DNA from: Anaerostipes sp. MSJ-23
GTDB lineage: Bacteria > Bacillota > Clostridia > Lachnospirales > Lachnospiraceae
NCBI RefSeq assembly: GCF_018918155.1
Contig: NZ_JAHLPY010000006.1
Coordinates: 31,169 to 95,168, forward strand
Reading direction: 5' to 3'
Length of the DNA: 64,000 nucleotides
Shown: in pieces, positions 19,047 through 29,353 of the stretch
Layout of the letters: each line of letters starts with the position of its first letter
How positions within the stretch are numbered: the first letter of the stretch is position 1
Program-made: the position numbers and the translations under genes
Notes under the pieces: generated by a model
Seen by the model: the letters and a program-made list of their open reading frames with translations, nothing else
The model's database searches: none
What the model was told of the DNA's origin: nothing

Positions 19047-20324
19047 ATGGGTTTACAAGAAAAAATCGCACAGGTAAAACAAGCTGCTCCTTTACTGGCT
19101 GCTACTAGTCTGGAACAGCGAAATAAAGCTCTTGCAGCTGCTGCAAAAGCTCTGGAAACAAAAAAAGAAACTATTTTTAAGGCAAATAAAGAAGATTTAA
19201 AAAATGCCAAAGAAAATCATATCCCGGAACCTATTTTAAACCGTCTTAAGTTTGACGAGGGAAAGCTTTCCGATATTATCTCTGGTATCCATGATCTAAT
19301 TCAAATGCCAGATCCATTATTTCAGACACAACTGGCACGTCAGCTTGATGAAGGATTAAACTTATATCGTGAAACATGTCCAATCGGAGTGATTGGCGTT
19401 ATTTTTGAATCTCGTCCAGATGCCCTTGTTCAAATTTCTGCTCTATGCATCAAAAGCGGAAACTGCGCCATTTTAAAAGGCGGCAGTGAAGCTATGGAAA
19501 GCAACCGTATATTATTTCAGACCATTCATGAAGCAGTTACAAATGCTGGTCTTCCCCAAAATTGTATGCTTCAGTTAGAAGCTCGCTCAGATATTGCTGA
19601 ACTTCTTGAATGCCATGAATCTGTTGATCTTTTGATTCCAAGAGGTTCCAATGCTTTTGTTCGTTATATTATGGACAACACAAAAATTCCAGTTATGGGA
19701 CACGCTGATGGAATCTGTCATATTTATGTTGATAAAGATGCTGATATTGAAAAATCGATTCCAATCATTATCGATTCCAAAACACAATATGTATCTGCCT
19801 GCAACGCTGCAGAAACATTACTTGTTCACAAAGAGATTGCTAAAAAACTTCTGCCTGCTCTACAAAAAGCGTTCCATGAAAAACATGTGGAACTTCGAGG
19901 AAGCAAAGAGGTTCAAGATATTATTGCATGTAATCCTTCTTCAGAAGAAGATGACCATACAGAATATCTTGATTATATTATTTCCATCAAGATTGTTAAT
20001 GATATGGATGAAGCGATTCGCCATATTAATCATTTTGGATCTCACCATACAGACTGTATCCTAACAGAAGATAATCAAGCAGCTCATAAATTTATGCAGC
20101 TGGTTGACTCTGCTGGAGTTTACCAAAATTGTTCTACACGATTTGCCGATGGCTATCGTTACGGATTTGGAGCTGAAGTTGGTATTAGTACCAGTAAGCT
20201 TCATGCTAGAGGACCTGTCGGTCTAGAAGGATTATTAAGTTACAAATACAAACTCTTTGGAAATGGTCAAATTGTTGGTGATTATGCAACTGGAAAGAAA
20301 TCTTTTCACTTTAAGAATCTATAA
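19047..20324 (+). CDS. proA: Gamma-glutamyl phosphate reductase
   Basis: Second step of proline synthesis: NADPH-dependent reduction of gamma-glutamyl phosphate to glutamate semialdehyde, in the cytoplasm. The 425 residues show the aldehyde-dehydrogenase fold. IGVIFESRPD (about 111-120) and KGGSEAMESNR (about 146-156) are in the nucleotide region, and the catalytic cysteine lies in QYVSACNAAETLL (about 250-262). Family length is about 415. proB is not adjacent, unlike many bacteria; the gene stands alone with its own promoter and terminator. Confidence 0.95.
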   Translation: MGLQEKIAQVKQAAPLLAATSLEQRNKALAAAAKALETKKETIFKANKEDLKNAKENHIPEPILNRLKFDEGKLSDIISGIHDLIQMPDPLFQTQLARQLDEGLNLYRETCPIGVIGVIFESRPDALVQISALCIKSGNCAILKGGSEAMESNRILFQTIHEAVTNAGLPQNCMLQLEARSDIAELLECHESVDLLIPRGSNAFVRYIMDNTKIPVMGHADGICHIYVDKDADIEKSIPIIIDSKTQYVSACNAAETLLVHKEIAKKLLPALQKAFHEKHVELRGSKEVQDIIACNPSSEEDDHTEYLDYIISIKIVNDMDEAIRHINHFGSHHTDCILTEDNQAAHKFMQLVDSAGVYQNCSTRFADGYRYGFGAEVGISTSKLHARGPVGLEGLLSYKYKLFGNGQIVGDYATGKKSFHFKNL

Positions 20325-20331
20325 AAGAAAA

Positions 20332-20369
20332 AAAGATGTGGCGATGCAAAAAAGCATCGCCACATCTTT
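20332..20369. terminator. Bidirectional terminator between proA and the ABC operon
   Basis: Perfect 16-base arms (20332-20347 and 20354-20369, core GATGTGGCGATGC) around a 6-base loop, with A and T runs outside. Confidence 0.9.
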
Positions 20370-20384
20370 TATGAAGTTTAAAGT

Positions 20385-21107
20385 TTATAATACTTTGCTT
20401 AGGAATTCTTTTGTTCTCTCTTCTTTTGGATGATCAAAGATTTCTTCTGGTGTTCCTTCTTCCAAAATCACACCACCATCCATAAATAAGACTCGATCTG
20501 CTACTTCTCTTGCAAATCCCATTTCATGAGTTACAACGATCATAGTCATGCCTTCTTCTGCCAACTGTTTCATAACTTCCAGAACTTCTCCAACCATTTC
20601 TGGGTCAAGTGCAGATGTAGGTTCGTCAAATAACATAACTTCCGGTGATAATGCAAGTGATCTTGCAATGGCCACACGCTGTTTCTGCCCTCCAGATAAT
20701 TGAACTGGGTAATTATCTGCTTTATCACCAACGCCAACACGATTTAAAAGTTCCATTGCTTTTTCTTTTGCCTGAGCTTCCGTCATCATTTTATGACGAA
20801 TTGGTGCTAATGTCACGTTATCAAGAATTGTTAAATGCGGAAATAAATTAAAATGCTGAAATACCATTCCAACTCTTTTTCTCATAGCATCGACATCAAA
20901 TCCTCTTTCCATCAGATGCATATCTCCAATAACAATCTCTCCTTTGGTCGGTGTTTCCAAAAGATTTAAACATCTTAAAAATGTACTTTTTCCTGATCCG
21001 GATGGTCCGATCACACAGACACATTCTCCCTTATTGATATGACAGTTAATGCCTTTTAAAACTTCCAGAGATCCGAAATATTTATGTAAATTTTTAACGT
21101 CTATCAC
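20385..21107 (-). CDS. Polar amino-acid ABC transporter ATPase
   Basis: A 240-residue ABC ATPase of the GlnQ/HisP type that powers amino-acid import. Walker A is GPSGSGKST (about residues 34-42), the signature LSGGQKQR is at about 135, and Walker B with catalytic Glu is VMLFDEPTS at about 158. The switch His is in [11 protein letters not shown]. It overlaps the permease stop by 14 bases and is last in the operon. Confidence 0.93.
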   Translation of the reverse strand: MIDVKNLHKYFGSLEVLKGINCHINKGECVCVIGPSGSGKSTFLRCLNLLETPTKGEIVIGDMHLMERGFDVDAMRKRVGMVFQHFNLFPHLTILDNVTLAPIRHKMMTEAQAKEKAMELLNRVGVGDKADNYPVQLSGGQKQRVAIARSLALSPEVMLFDEPTSALDPEMVGEVLEVMKQLAEEGMTMIVVTHEMGFAREVADRVLFMDGGVILEEGTPEEIFDHPKEERTKEFLSKVL

Positions 21108-21771
21108 TTTGTCTCAGTCTCCTTTCTAACGCATTTAATCCAAGAGTCAAAACTTTCACTAATAAGTAATAAATAAGTGCTGTTCCGAGTAATGGGGCCA
21201 ATGCCTGAAAAATTCTTGAAATTACGAAGTCTGACACCTTCGTCAAATCAACGATTGATACATATCCTAAAATAGAAGTTTCTTTTATCAGTACGATAAA
21301 TTCATTTCCAAGAGCAGGAAGAATATTCTTAATCGCCTGAGGCAGGATAATATCTTTCATTGTCTGTGTATAGGATAATCCAAGGGAACGTCCACCTTCC
21401 ATCTGTCCCTGATCAACAGCCTGGATTCCTGCACGGATAATCTCCGCAACATAAGCTGCACTGTTCAAACCAAAGGTTAAGGAACCTACAAGCAATCCGC
21501 CTTGACCTTTTAATATAACGAAATACATGATCATCAACTGTGTAAGTGTTGGAGTTCCACGAATGATGTCAATATACACATATGCGATCTTGGATAAGAG
21601 TGTACTCTTTCCTTTCTGCTCTGCTGTCAAGCGCATTAACGCCAATATTGTACCAAGCGCCACACCAATAAGGATCGCAATGACTGATACAAGGATGGTC
21701 ATCTTTAATCCATCAAGATACAGCAGATACCTCTGTTCAGCGATAAACGCTTTGTAAAATGAATCTAACAT
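21094..21771 (-). CDS. Polar amino-acid ABC transporter permease
   Basis: A 225-residue inner-membrane protein with about five helices, of the HisM/GlnP family. The EAA loop that contacts the ATPase is seen as [20 protein letters not shown] (about residues 130-150). Only one permease gene is present, so the channel is probably a homodimer. It lies 24 bases after the family-3 binding protein. Confidence 0.92.
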   Translation of the reverse strand: MLDSFYKAFIAEQRYLLYLDGLKMTILVSVIAILIGVALGTILALMRLTAEQKGKSTLLSKIAYVYIDIIRGTPTLTQLMIMYFVILKGQGGLLVGSLTFGLNSAAYVAEIIRAGIQAVDQGQMEGGRSLGLSYTQTMKDIILPQAIKNILPALGNEFIVLIKETSILGYVSIVDLTKVSDFVISRIFQALAPLLGTALIYYLLVKVLTLGLNALERRLRQSDRR

Positions 21772-21795
21772 TTTGAAACCTTACCTTCCCATGTT

Positions 21796-22584
21796 CTATT
21801 TTACGGAATCAATATATTTTGCTTTCAGCTTATCATATGTTCCGTCTTTTTTGATTGCTTTGATCTGTTTGTTGATCTCTTCTTTGTAAGCTGTGTTACC
21901 CTTTGTAAGTGCGATACAATAATACTCAGCTCCTGCAGAGTCAATAACTAATTTTAACTTTTTAGAATTATTTTTCACAAATTCCTGTGCTGGTTTTTCA
22001 TCGATAACAACCGCATCAATTGATCCGTTTTTCAGATCCATAACAGCATCAACACCTTTTTTAAAACGTTTTACTGTTGCTTTCTTTACAATGGTTTTAT
22101 TTTTTTCACCAAATTTTTCTCCAGAGGAAATGATATCACCAGTTGTTCCTTCCTGAACACCGATCTTCTTTCCGCTCAGCTGAGATAATTTTGTAATCTT
22201 GCTGTCTTTCTTTAAGATAATTGCCTGATTAGATGTATAATAGCTGTCTGAGAAATCTACAGATTGTTCACGTTCTTTTGTCTTTGTCATTCCAGCAATA
22301 ATCGAGTTGATGGAACCAGATTCCATAGCGCCGATCAGAGATTTAAATTCCATATTTTGAATTTCAACCTTTTTATTCATACGTTTTCCAATTTCTTTGA
22401 TCATTGCGATATCAAAACCATCTGGCTTTTTCTGATTATCCATGTACTCAAATGGAGGGAATTCCGCATTGGTTCCTACGATAATCTTATCTGGTACTTT
22501 ACTTTCTTCCTTTTTTCCACATCCCGTAAATAACATAGATGCAGCCATCACACCTGCTAACGCAGCTACTAAAAACTTTTTCAT
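21796..22584 (-). CDS. Amino-acid-binding lipoprotein, family 3 (GlnH/FliY-like)
   Basis: A 262-residue secreted lipoprotein. The signal peptide ends in a lipobox (SMLFTGCGK, lipidated Cys about residue 22). The mature protein has the two-lobed SBP_bac_3 fold (IIVGTNAEFPPFEYMDNQKK start, GFDIAMIKEIGKRM). It captures a polar amino acid outside the membrane and delivers it to the adjacent permease. The exact ligand cannot be read. It lies 18 bases after a MetQ-type lipoprotein. Confidence 0.93.
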   Translation of the reverse strand: MKKFLVAALAGVMAASMLFTGCGKKEESKVPDKIIVGTNAEFPPFEYMDNQKKPDGFDIAMIKEIGKRMNKKVEIQNMEFKSLIGAMESGSINSIIAGMTKTKEREQSVDFSDSYYTSNQAIILKKDSKITKLSQLSGKKIGVQEGTTGDIISSGEKFGEKNKTIVKKATVKRFKKGVDAVMDLKNGSIDAVVIDEKPAQEFVKNNSKKLKLVIDSAGAEYYCIALTKGNTAYKEEINKQIKAIKKDGTYDKLKAKYIDSVK

Positions 22585-22602
22585 GCTTTTCTCCTTCTTT
22601 CT

Positions 22603-23427
22603 TTAAAATAGCGGTACTACCGCACCATTATAATGTTCTTCTATATACTTTTTCACAGCATCACTTTTTACTGCTTTTACAAGAGCCTTGATAGAATCTT
22701 TGTTTTCATCACCCTTGCGGACTGCAATGACATTTCCATAATTTTTAGCTCCAACGGAACCCTTATCTTCTATAGCCAGTGCGTCTTTATCTACTTTTAA
22801 CCCAGCCTGAATGGCATAGTTGCCATTAATAACCGCAAAGTCTACATCTTTTAAAGATCTTGGAATCTGTGCTGCTTCAATTTCTTTAATTTCAAGATTC
22901 TTTGGATTTTTTACAATATCCTTCTTCGTAGCGGTAAGTCCTGCATTTTTCTTTAATGTAATCAGACCTTTTGCTTCCAGCAGAAGAAGTGCTCTTGCCT
23001 CGTTTGTTGTGTCATTTGGTACTGCAATCGATGCTCCATTTTTTAAATCTTCCAACTTCTTTGTCTTACCAGGAAAAATCCCAAATGGCTCATAATGTAC
23101 GATTGCTGCTGAAACAAGTTTTGTTCCTTTTTCTTTATTAAAGTTCTTCATGTAAGTAATATGCTGAAAATAATTGGCATTCAGATCTCCAGAATCCAAC
23201 GCTGTATTAGGCTGCACATAATCTGAATATTCCTTAATCTCCAATGTATAACCTTGTTTCTTTAATTCCTTTGCAGCTACTTTTAAAATATCTGCATGAG
23301 GAGATGGACTTGCTCCAATTACAATTTTTTTAGAATCTTCACTGCTACTCTTTTTTGAAGAACCACATGCAGTAAATACACTGAGACATAGCGCTGCACA
23401 AAGTGCAAGTACTAGTGCTTTTTTCAT
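22603..23427 (-). CDS. NlpA/MetQ-family binding lipoprotein without its own MetNI
   Basis: A 274-residue lipoprotein with lipobox SVFTACGSS and a MetQ-like mature part (VIGASPSPHADILKVAAKEL, LDSGDLNANYFQHITYMKNF). Family members bind methionine or related compounds for MetNI transporters. I start at the ATG at 23427, which opens a normal signal peptide; the frame is open to 23544, but that part lies inside mutY. GGAGAG stands about 12 bases upstream, rather far. No metN or metI is nearby; the gene leads an operon for a different transporter type. Confidence 0.85.
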   Translation of the reverse strand: MKKALVLALCAALCLSVFTACGSSKKSSSEDSKKIVIGASPSPHADILKVAAKELKKQGYTLEIKEYSDYVQPNTALDSGDLNANYFQHITYMKNFNKEKGTKLVSAAIVHYEPFGIFPGKTKKLEDLKNGASIAVPNDTTNEARALLLLEAKGLITLKKNAGLTATKKDIVKNPKNLEIKEIEAAQIPRSLKDVDFAVINGNYAIQAGLKVDKDALAIEDKGSVGAKNYGNVIAVRKGDENKDSIKALVKAVKSDAVKKYIEEHYNGAVVPLF

Positions 23428-23494
23428 TTTCTTTATACACTCTCCTTTTTCTTTCATTTCCATAGTTATGGATAAATTCATACAATTTATTATT

Positions 23495-24538
23495 TTACAA
23501 TACTTTTCGAAAGATTTCAAATGCCGAAGGCAATGCATATACATTTTCCAGTTCTTTTTTCTTCACCCAGCAAAAGTCCTCAATCGGTATATTTTTTTCT
23601 AAATGTACGCGGATCCCCTCCATATGCCATTCAATATGACTAAAAATGTGCTTTCCTTTCCCTGCTGGCTCTATGTTTATTTCCTGAATGTTCCATTTTT
23701 TCAATTGATCTTCGATGTCTTTTCGATCCATCTTTTGTGAAATATTAGGAAATTCCCACAATCCTGCAAGAAGTCCTTTCGAATTTCTTTTATGAAGTGC
23801 AATCATTGTATCGGTTTCTAATAAAAATACAGTTTTATATTCTTTTTTTCTTGCCTTTTTCGGCGTCTTCACAGGAAGTTCATCAATCATGTCTTCTCTA
23901 TAAGCTTTACAGACGGTATCCCACGGACAAAGATCACAGTTTGGATCTCCATTTGGAATACAAACAATCGCTCCAAGTTCAATTAATGCCTGGTTAAAAT
24001 CTCCCGGCCGGTCTTCTGGAATATATGGCTGTATTTTTCTTCCAATCTCCTTTTTTGTTTTCTCTTTTAAGATATCAGAATGATCTCCCCATAATCTTGT
24101 TAAAACTCTCAAAACATTGCCATCCACCGCTGGAACCTGTAAATCAAAAGCGATGGAACCAATGGCTCCTGCTGTATAAACACCGATTCCTTTTAAACCT
24201 AAGAGCTTTTCATAATCTGCAGGTACTTCTCCTGCATACTCTTCCATAATTGTCTGCGCCGCAGCCTTTAAATTTCTTGCCCGATTATAATATCCCAATC
24301 CTTCCCATAGCTTCATGAGACGATCTTCCTCCACTTCAGCCAAGTCTTTTACTGTTGGTAATTCTTCCATAAAACGATCAAAATACGGTTTTACAGCCTC
24401 CACTCTCGTTTGCTGAAGCATAATCTCCGAAATCCAGATCCTATATGGATCCTTATTTTCTCTCCACGGTAGTATTCTTTTATTGTAATCATACCAGTTT
24501 AACAAAGAACCAGTAAGATCATAACGTTGTTGTTCCAT
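23495..24538 (-). CDS. mutY: A/G-specific adenine DNA glycosylase
   Basis: Removes adenine mispaired with 8-oxoguanine, preventing G-to-T mutations. The 347 residues contain the helix-hairpin-helix (LKGIGVYTAGAIGS, about 115-128), catalytic Glu in ISEIMLQQT (E38) and Asp in PAVDGNVLR (D139). Four cysteines for a 4Fe-4S cluster are at 193, 201, 204 and 210; the first gap is one residue longer than in the E. coli enzyme. A C-terminal NUDIX-like domain recognises 8-oxoguanine. The stop lies 67 bases before the MetQ-like start. Confidence 0.93.
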   Translation of the reverse strand: MEQQRYDLTGSLLNWYDYNKRILPWRENKDPYRIWISEIMLQQTRVEAVKPYFDRFMEELPTVKDLAEVEEDRLMKLWEGLGYYNRARNLKAAAQTIMEEYAGEVPADYEKLLGLKGIGVYTAGAIGSIAFDLQVPAVDGNVLRVLTRLWGDHSDILKEKTKKEIGRKIQPYIPEDRPGDFNQALIELGAIVCIPNGDPNCDLCPWDTVCKAYREDMIDELPVKTPKKARKKEYKTVFLLETDTMIALHKRNSKGLLAGLWEFPNISQKMDRKDIEDQLKKWNIQEINIEPAGKGKHIFSHIEWHMEGIRVHLEKNIPIEDFCWVKKKELENVYALPSAFEIFRKVL

Positions 24539-24564
24539 TTTCTTCCTTTCTTAAAGTGATCTGC

Positions 24565-25275
24565 TTATGAATATCCTTGTCCAATTGCAATACAGAAAAT
24601 ATAAACCTTAGAAACACCAAGCTTCTTTAACGCTCTTGTCACTCCTTCTGATGTTGCTCCAGTCGTATAAATATCATCAATCACAAGAACGGTCTTTGGT
24701 CTTCCTGTTTTTTCATAAATTTCCTGATTTCCTTGAAAAGCTTTTGCCAATGTTCTTTTTCTCTGCAATGGATCCATTTTTTTTAGTGGCTTTGTATCCC
24801 TCTTTCTCAAAACAAGTTTCTTTTCCATTGGACATCCTATCATATCCGCAATTCCTTCTGCAAATATTTCTGCCTGATTAAAACCCCTTTTTCGTCGTTT
24901 CGATGCATGCAGCGGCACAGGAATCACTAAATCCGGCTGAATTTTTTTTAATTGTATCAGCTTTCTCTTCTGAATTTCTGAAAGATAATATTCCGCAAAT
25001 ACTCTTTTATTCTTATACTTTATTGCAGCCAACGATTGTATCACGGGTTCTCGATAAATGCAAAGTCCCATTCCTTTTGTAAAACTTTTTGGATGTTTTA
25101 TACAATCATTGCAATATTCTGCCTCATACGATTCTATCTGTTTTCCACACGAATAGCATACTGGTTCTTGAATAAAAATATTCTTTTTTTCGCATTTCGA
25201 GCAAAGTTTTGCGTGTTTTTTTAAAAGTGTTTTTCCACAGAGCGGACAAACCGGTGGAAATAGAAATGATAACAT
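24565..25275 (-). CDS. comF: ComF family protein (phosphoribosyltransferase-like)
   Basis: A 236-residue protein of the ComFC family, associated with DNA uptake in competent bacteria. Two N-terminal zinc-finger pairs are visible (CPLCGKTLL and CSKCE, then CYSCGK and CNDC), followed by a type I phosphoribosyltransferase fold with PRPP loop VLVIDDIYTTGAT near the C-terminus. I start at the ATG at 25275 behind GGGGAGGT; the frame from 25380 overlaps dnaB. No comFA helicase is adjacent, so function in DNA uptake is family inference. Confidence 0.9.
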   Translation of the reverse strand: MLSFLFPPVCPLCGKTLLKKHAKLCSKCEKKNIFIQEPVCYSCGKQIESYEAEYCNDCIKHPKSFTKGMGLCIYREPVIQSLAAIKYKNKRVFAEYYLSEIQKRKLIQLKKIQPDLVIPVPLHASKRRKRGFNQAEIFAEGIADMIGCPMEKKLVLRKRDTKPLKKMDPLQRKRTLAKAFQGNQEIYEKTGRPKTVLVIDDIYTTGATSEGVTRALKKLGVSKVYIFCIAIGQGYS

Positions 25276-25328
25276 AGAAATACCTCCCCTCAGAGATTGT
25301 TCTTTATAGAAGAAAAAGCACTTCACAT

Positions 25329-26669
25329 TTAATGAGGCGCTCTTTCTTTGTTTCCAAATTTTGTATATTGTCCAAGCCATACAAGTTCTACCGTTCCTGT
25401 AGAACCATTTCTTTGTTTGTCAACAATAATTTCTGCAATTCCTTTTTTCTCAGAATCTTCATTATAATATTCATCACGATAAATAAACATAACAACGTCG
25501 GCATCCTGTTCGATAGAACCAGATTCTCTTAAATCAGAAAGCATCGGTTTTGCCGGCTTTCTTTCCTCCACACGACGACTCAGCTGAGACAGCGCAATGA
25601 CTGGAGCTTCCATCTCTCTTGCAAGAGCTTTCAATGACCTAGAAATTTCCGAAATCTCCTGCTGTCTGGATTCCGAACGTTTTCCCCCAGACATTAATTG
25701 AAGATAATCAATAATAATTAAATCGAGACCATGTGTCTGTTTATATCTTCTACATTTTGATCGTAGTTCCGCAATTGTAATTCCAGGAGTATCGTCAATA
25801 ATTAATGGAGAACGCCCAATCGTTCCAGCACTTTCCATGATCTTTTCCCAATCAGATTCTTGAAGATCACCGGTACGAATTGACTGAGAATCAACCATCG
25901 CTTCCATTGCCATCATACGAGTAACAAGCTGTTCTCTTGACATTTCTAAGCTGAAAATAGCTGTCGGGATATGATCCCTCACCGCTGCTCTCTGCGCAAT
26001 ATTTAATACAAATGCTGTTTTCCCCATTGCTGGGCGAGCAGCGACAATGATCAGTTCCGATGGATGCAGTCCAGAAAGCTTGTAATCAAGATCAGTAAAT
26101 CCTGTCGCAATCCCAGTAACTCTGCCTGCAGAGCTTGCTGCTTCCTCAATCGCATCCAACGTATTTAGAACTACTTTATCAATAGGGACAAAATCTTCTC
26201 TTCCGCTGGCCTGCTGCAAAAGACCAAATACATTTTTCTCTGTATGATCTAAAATTTCAGAGATATCCTCTTTTCCAAGATAGCATTCTGCTGTAATTTC
26301 TTCACTAACTTTGATCAGCTTTCGAAGTGTTGCCTTCTCCTTCACAATCCGCGCATACTGTTTTGCATTAGCCGAGGTCGGAACGGTTTCTAGAAGATCA
26401 CGAATAAATTCCAAACTTTTCATAGAATCCGGAACATCTTTTCCCTTCAGCTTATCCTGCAAAGTTACCAAATCTACTGGTTTACCTTCCTTATAAAGCT
26501 CTACCATCGTCCCGAATAAAATTCCATTTTGTTTTTGATAAAAGTCTTCCTGATCTACAATATCAATGACATCTGCAATCGCATCTCGGTCCATGATCAT
26601 CGCACCAATCACAGACTGTTCCGCCTCCGCGCTGTTAGGCTGTATCTTTTTTACAAATGCCTCATCCAT
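25329..26669 (-). CDS. dnaB: Replicative DNA helicase
   Basis: The ring-shaped 5'-to-3' helicase of the replication fork (called DnaC in Bacillus). Its 446 residues comprise the N-terminal helical domain (1-150), a linker and a RecA-like motor with Walker A ARPAMGKTAF (211-220) and Walker B LIIIDYLQLM. It lies one base after rplI, the same rplI-dnaB pairing as in Bacillus. Its putative loader and DnaD-like partner are encoded 8 kb to the right. Confidence 0.96.
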   Translation of the reverse strand: MDEAFVKKIQPNSAEAEQSVIGAMIMDRDAIADVIDIVDQEDFYQKQNGILFGTMVELYKEGKPVDLVTLQDKLKGKDVPDSMKSLEFIRDLLETVPTSANAKQYARIVKEKATLRKLIKVSEEITAECYLGKEDISEILDHTEKNVFGLLQQASGREDFVPIDKVVLNTLDAIEEAASSAGRVTGIATGFTDLDYKLSGLHPSELIIVAARPAMGKTAFVLNIAQRAAVRDHIPTAIFSLEMSREQLVTRMMAMEAMVDSQSIRTGDLQESDWEKIMESAGTIGRSPLIIDDTPGITIAELRSKCRRYKQTHGLDLIIIDYLQLMSGGKRSESRQQEISEISRSLKALAREMEAPVIALSQLSRRVEERKPAKPMLSDLRESGSIEQDADVVMFIYRDEYYNEDSEKKGIAEIIVDKQRNGSTGTVELVWLGQYTKFGNKERAPH

Positions 26670-26670
26670 C

Positions 26671-27114
26671 TTATTTTTCTTCTACCTTTACTCTTAAAGT
26701 TGCTGTTACTTCTGGATGAACTTTCACTGCTACATCATGAAATCCAAGGTTTTTAATTGGTTCACAGTGCATTTTTTTCTTATCAAGATCAAATCCAAGC
26801 TGTTTTTTTGCTTCCTGAGCAATTTCTTTTGTTGAAATAGAACCGAAAGTTCTTCCACCTTCTCCTACTTTCATTTTTACAACAAGCTGTTTTCCTTCGA
26901 TTTCCTTTGCAAGAACTTTTGCTTCTGCAAGCTCTTCTGCAGCAACTTTTTTATCATTTGCCTGACGCAGTTTTAAATCATTTAAGGCTTTTTTTGTTGC
27001 TTCTACAGCAAGATTTTTACGAAATAGTACATTTCTTGCATATCCATTATTTACTTCTACCACATCATCTTTTTTTCCAACAGATTTTACGTCTTCTAAT
27101 AAAATAACTTTCAT
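26671..27114 (-). CDS. rplI: 50S ribosomal protein L9
   Basis: A 147-residue ribosomal protein that binds 23S rRNA near the L1 stalk. It starts [20 protein letters not shown] and has the N-terminal RNA-binding domain, a long lysine-rich connecting helix and a C-terminal domain. It lies between gdpP (2 bases away) and dnaB (1 base away), a gene order also seen in Bacillus. Confidence 0.96.
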   Translation of the reverse strand: MKVILLEDVKSVGKKDDVVEVNNGYARNVLFRKNLAVEATKKALNDLKLRQANDKKVAAEELAEAKVLAKEIEGKQLVVKMKVGEGGRTFGSISTKEIAQEAKKQLGFDLDKKKMHCEPIKNLGFHDVAVKVHPEVTATLRVKVEEK

Positions 27115-27116
27115 CT

Positions 27117-29180
27117 TTATATATCTCCTTTTTCCTTCATAATTCTTAAGGTATCAATAATGATTTCCTTTGCTTCCTCGAGAGAGACATCCACGAGCTG
27201 TGCGCCTGCCACTGTCAAATGACCACCACCGCCAAACTCTTCCATGATTCTTTGCACGTTAATCTCATCAATCGATCTTGCGCTAACATAGACTCTTTCT
27301 TCCACTCCCGTTAATACAAACGAGGCTTCAATTCCATCAATATCCAGCAACTCATTTGCCACCTGAGCTCCTATAACCGTAGGGCTGTCCACACCGATAC
27401 CAATCAAAGTCGTAATTGCAAAATGCTGATACAAAATATCTGCCTGGCTGATTGCCTTAGAGCGAATACGGTAAGTATCCATACTTTCCCTAGACATTTT
27501 TCTTACAAGATTCAGATCTGCACCATTTCTCTTTAAATAAGCAGCAGCCTCAAACGTACGAACCCCTGTTTTATTTACAAAATTGTCCGTATCAACAAGA
27601 ATACCAAAGTACATGGCATTTGCTTCCATTGGGCGCAATTTTGGTTTCGTACTAACATACTGAAGAATCTCTGCCACTAATTCACAAGTTGAGGATGCAT
27701 AGGGCTCCACATAAGAAAGAACTGGATTTTTTATCATATCTTTACTCTTTCTATGATGATCCAAGATCACAATCGTATTCGTCTGATCTAATAGCTGTTC
27801 ACACTCCGTATAATTTGAATGATTAACATCAACAACAATTAGCAATGTGCTTTCATCTGTAATTTCAATTGCTTTTTCATTGTTAATAAACATATCATCA
27901 TCGTATTCTCCACTTTTTCTAAGTGCTTCCACAATCGGACGTACTGAAATCGTCATCTCATTCATGACAATATGCGCTTTTCTTCCAAGAGAAAGTCCAA
28001 GACGATAAAGACCTACTGCCGCACCCATGGCATCCGGATCTGGTATTTTATGCGCCATAATAACAACATTTTCTTTAGATTCCAATAATTCTTTTAATGC
28101 ATGAGCTTTCACTCGAGCCTTGACTCTTGTATTCTTTTCAACAACTTCACAGTTTCCTCCGTAATAAGAAATCTCTTCCCTATCCTTGATAACCGCCTGG
28201 TCTCCTCCACGCCCAAGGGCAAGATCCATTCCAGCACAAGCAAATTCATAGTTTTCTTGATACGTATTTCCATTGATACCAAAACTGATGCTCAATGTCA
28301 TATCCATGGAATTTCCAAGACTGATATTTTTAATTTCCTTTAAAATTGAAAACTTATTTGTCTTAATCTTATCCAGATATTTTTGTTCAAAGACGACAAA
28401 ATATTTATCTTTCTCTGTTTTCTTTACAATCCCGGATACATTCTGAATAAACTTATTAATCTTTCGGTCTGCCATTGCAACAAGCATGGAACGTTTCACT
28501 TCATCAACATCATCCATAACTTCATCATAATTATCAATATAAATCAGACCAATAACCATCCTCTGATTTTCATTCTGCTCCATATATTTCTTCAAAAGCG
28601 TCTGATCAAAGAAATATGCTGCAACGAGTGAATTATCTTTCATCATCTGCTTAGAATAACATTCTTCATCTTCCCCCGAGAAATCCTCAATCCGAATTCT
28701 TGTAAATTCTACTTTATAAAAAAATTTCTTTTCTTCTTCGCCTTCCTTTTTTACATAATTAATATGCGAGATCGTATGACTAACATCTGATGGAAGTAAA
28801 TTCTTATTCAGTTCATGAAAAATTTGGTTTAAATGCTTTCCCTTATTTGACCCTGCAATTTTCTGAAATGCTGCATTACTCCAAAGAATAATGCCGTCTC
28901 CATCCAGAAGTGCATACGGAATCGGAAGTTCATGAATCAAGTAATTCTGCACCTGTCCTTGTTCAAACACAAACCCCATACATTCTTTCATGATTTCATT
29001 TTTACTGTAATAATAACCAATCGTTTGAAACGTAAAACACAATACAATAAATACAGCTAAAATGATTCCGCACTGGACACTGAAAAAGAAAATGACAATA
29101 TCTACTGGTATAAGCAACAGCATTACCCGAAACGGTCCCTTCAGATATTGATCAATCTTTGAGTTGTTTCTAATATCCAT
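27117..29180 (-). CDS. gdpP: Cyclic-di-AMP phosphodiesterase GdpP
   Basis: Degrades cyclic di-AMP, controlling potassium and osmotic balance and cell-wall stress. The 687 residues contain two N-terminal membrane helices (about 15-60), a PAS-like domain (about 80-130), a degenerate GGDEF domain (about 170-300, no GGDEF motif visible) and a DHH/DHHA1 phosphodiesterase. In the last, [13 protein letters not shown] and VILDHHRKS hold metal ligands and [12 protein letters not shown] is the DHHA1 signature. It heads a gdpP-rplI-dnaB operon. Confidence 0.95.
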   Translation of the reverse strand: MDIRNNSKIDQYLKGPFRVMLLLIPVDIVIFFFSVQCGIILAVFIVLCFTFQTIGYYYSKNEIMKECMGFVFEQGQVQNYLIHELPIPYALLDGDGIILWSNAAFQKIAGSNKGKHLNQIFHELNKNLLPSDVSHTISHINYVKKEGEEEKKFFYKVEFTRIRIEDFSGEDEECYSKQMMKDNSLVAAYFFDQTLLKKYMEQNENQRMVIGLIYIDNYDEVMDDVDEVKRSMLVAMADRKINKFIQNVSGIVKKTEKDKYFVVFEQKYLDKIKTNKFSILKEIKNISLGNSMDMTLSISFGINGNTYQENYEFACAGMDLALGRGGDQAVIKDREEISYYGGNCEVVEKNTRVKARVKAHALKELLESKENVVIMAHKIPDPDAMGAAVGLYRLGLSLGRKAHIVMNEMTISVRPIVEALRKSGEYDDDMFINNEKAIEITDESTLLIVVDVNHSNYTECEQLLDQTNTIVILDHHRKSKDMIKNPVLSYVEPYASSTCELVAEILQYVSTKPKLRPMEANAMYFGILVDTDNFVNKTGVRTFEAAAYLKRNGADLNLVRKMSRESMDTYRIRSKAISQADILYQHFAITTLIGIGVDSPTVIGAQVANELLDIDGIEASFVLTGVEERVYVSARSIDEINVQRIMEEFGGGGHLTVAGAQLVDVSLEEAKEIIIDTLRIMKEKGDI

Positions 29181-29227
29181 ATTCTGCTCCTAATTGAATG
29201 CCTCTTTCAAATATATTTTTACATTTT

Positions 29228-29264
29228 ATTATACCCCGACTGGCGATATTTGTACAGCACTGTA
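29228..29264 (-). promoter_or_regulatory. gdpP promoter with overlapping palindrome
   Basis: On minus, TGTACA (29256-29251), a 17-base spacer and TATAAT (29233-29228). GTACAG-CA-CTGTAC, a 14-base symmetrical site at about 29252-29265, overlaps the -35 box and could be an operator. Confidence 0.55.
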
Positions 29265-29303
29265 CTTGAACAATCTTTATCAACATTTTCTATTTTATTT
29301 ATA

Positions 29304-29353
29304 AACCTGAATTATTCATGAGCAACTTTAGTTGCTCATGAATAATTCAGGTT
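29304..29353. repeat. Perfect 24-base inverted repeat with 2-base spacer
   Basis: Arms 29304-29327 and 29330-29353 are exactly complementary around TT, so the 50 bases form a near-complete palindrome (arm begins AACCTGAATTATTCATGAGC). Neither side has a T run, so it is a poor intrinsic terminator. It may be a cruciform, a protein site or a miniature repeat. From 29354 to 29531 I see nothing else. Confidence 0.85.
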
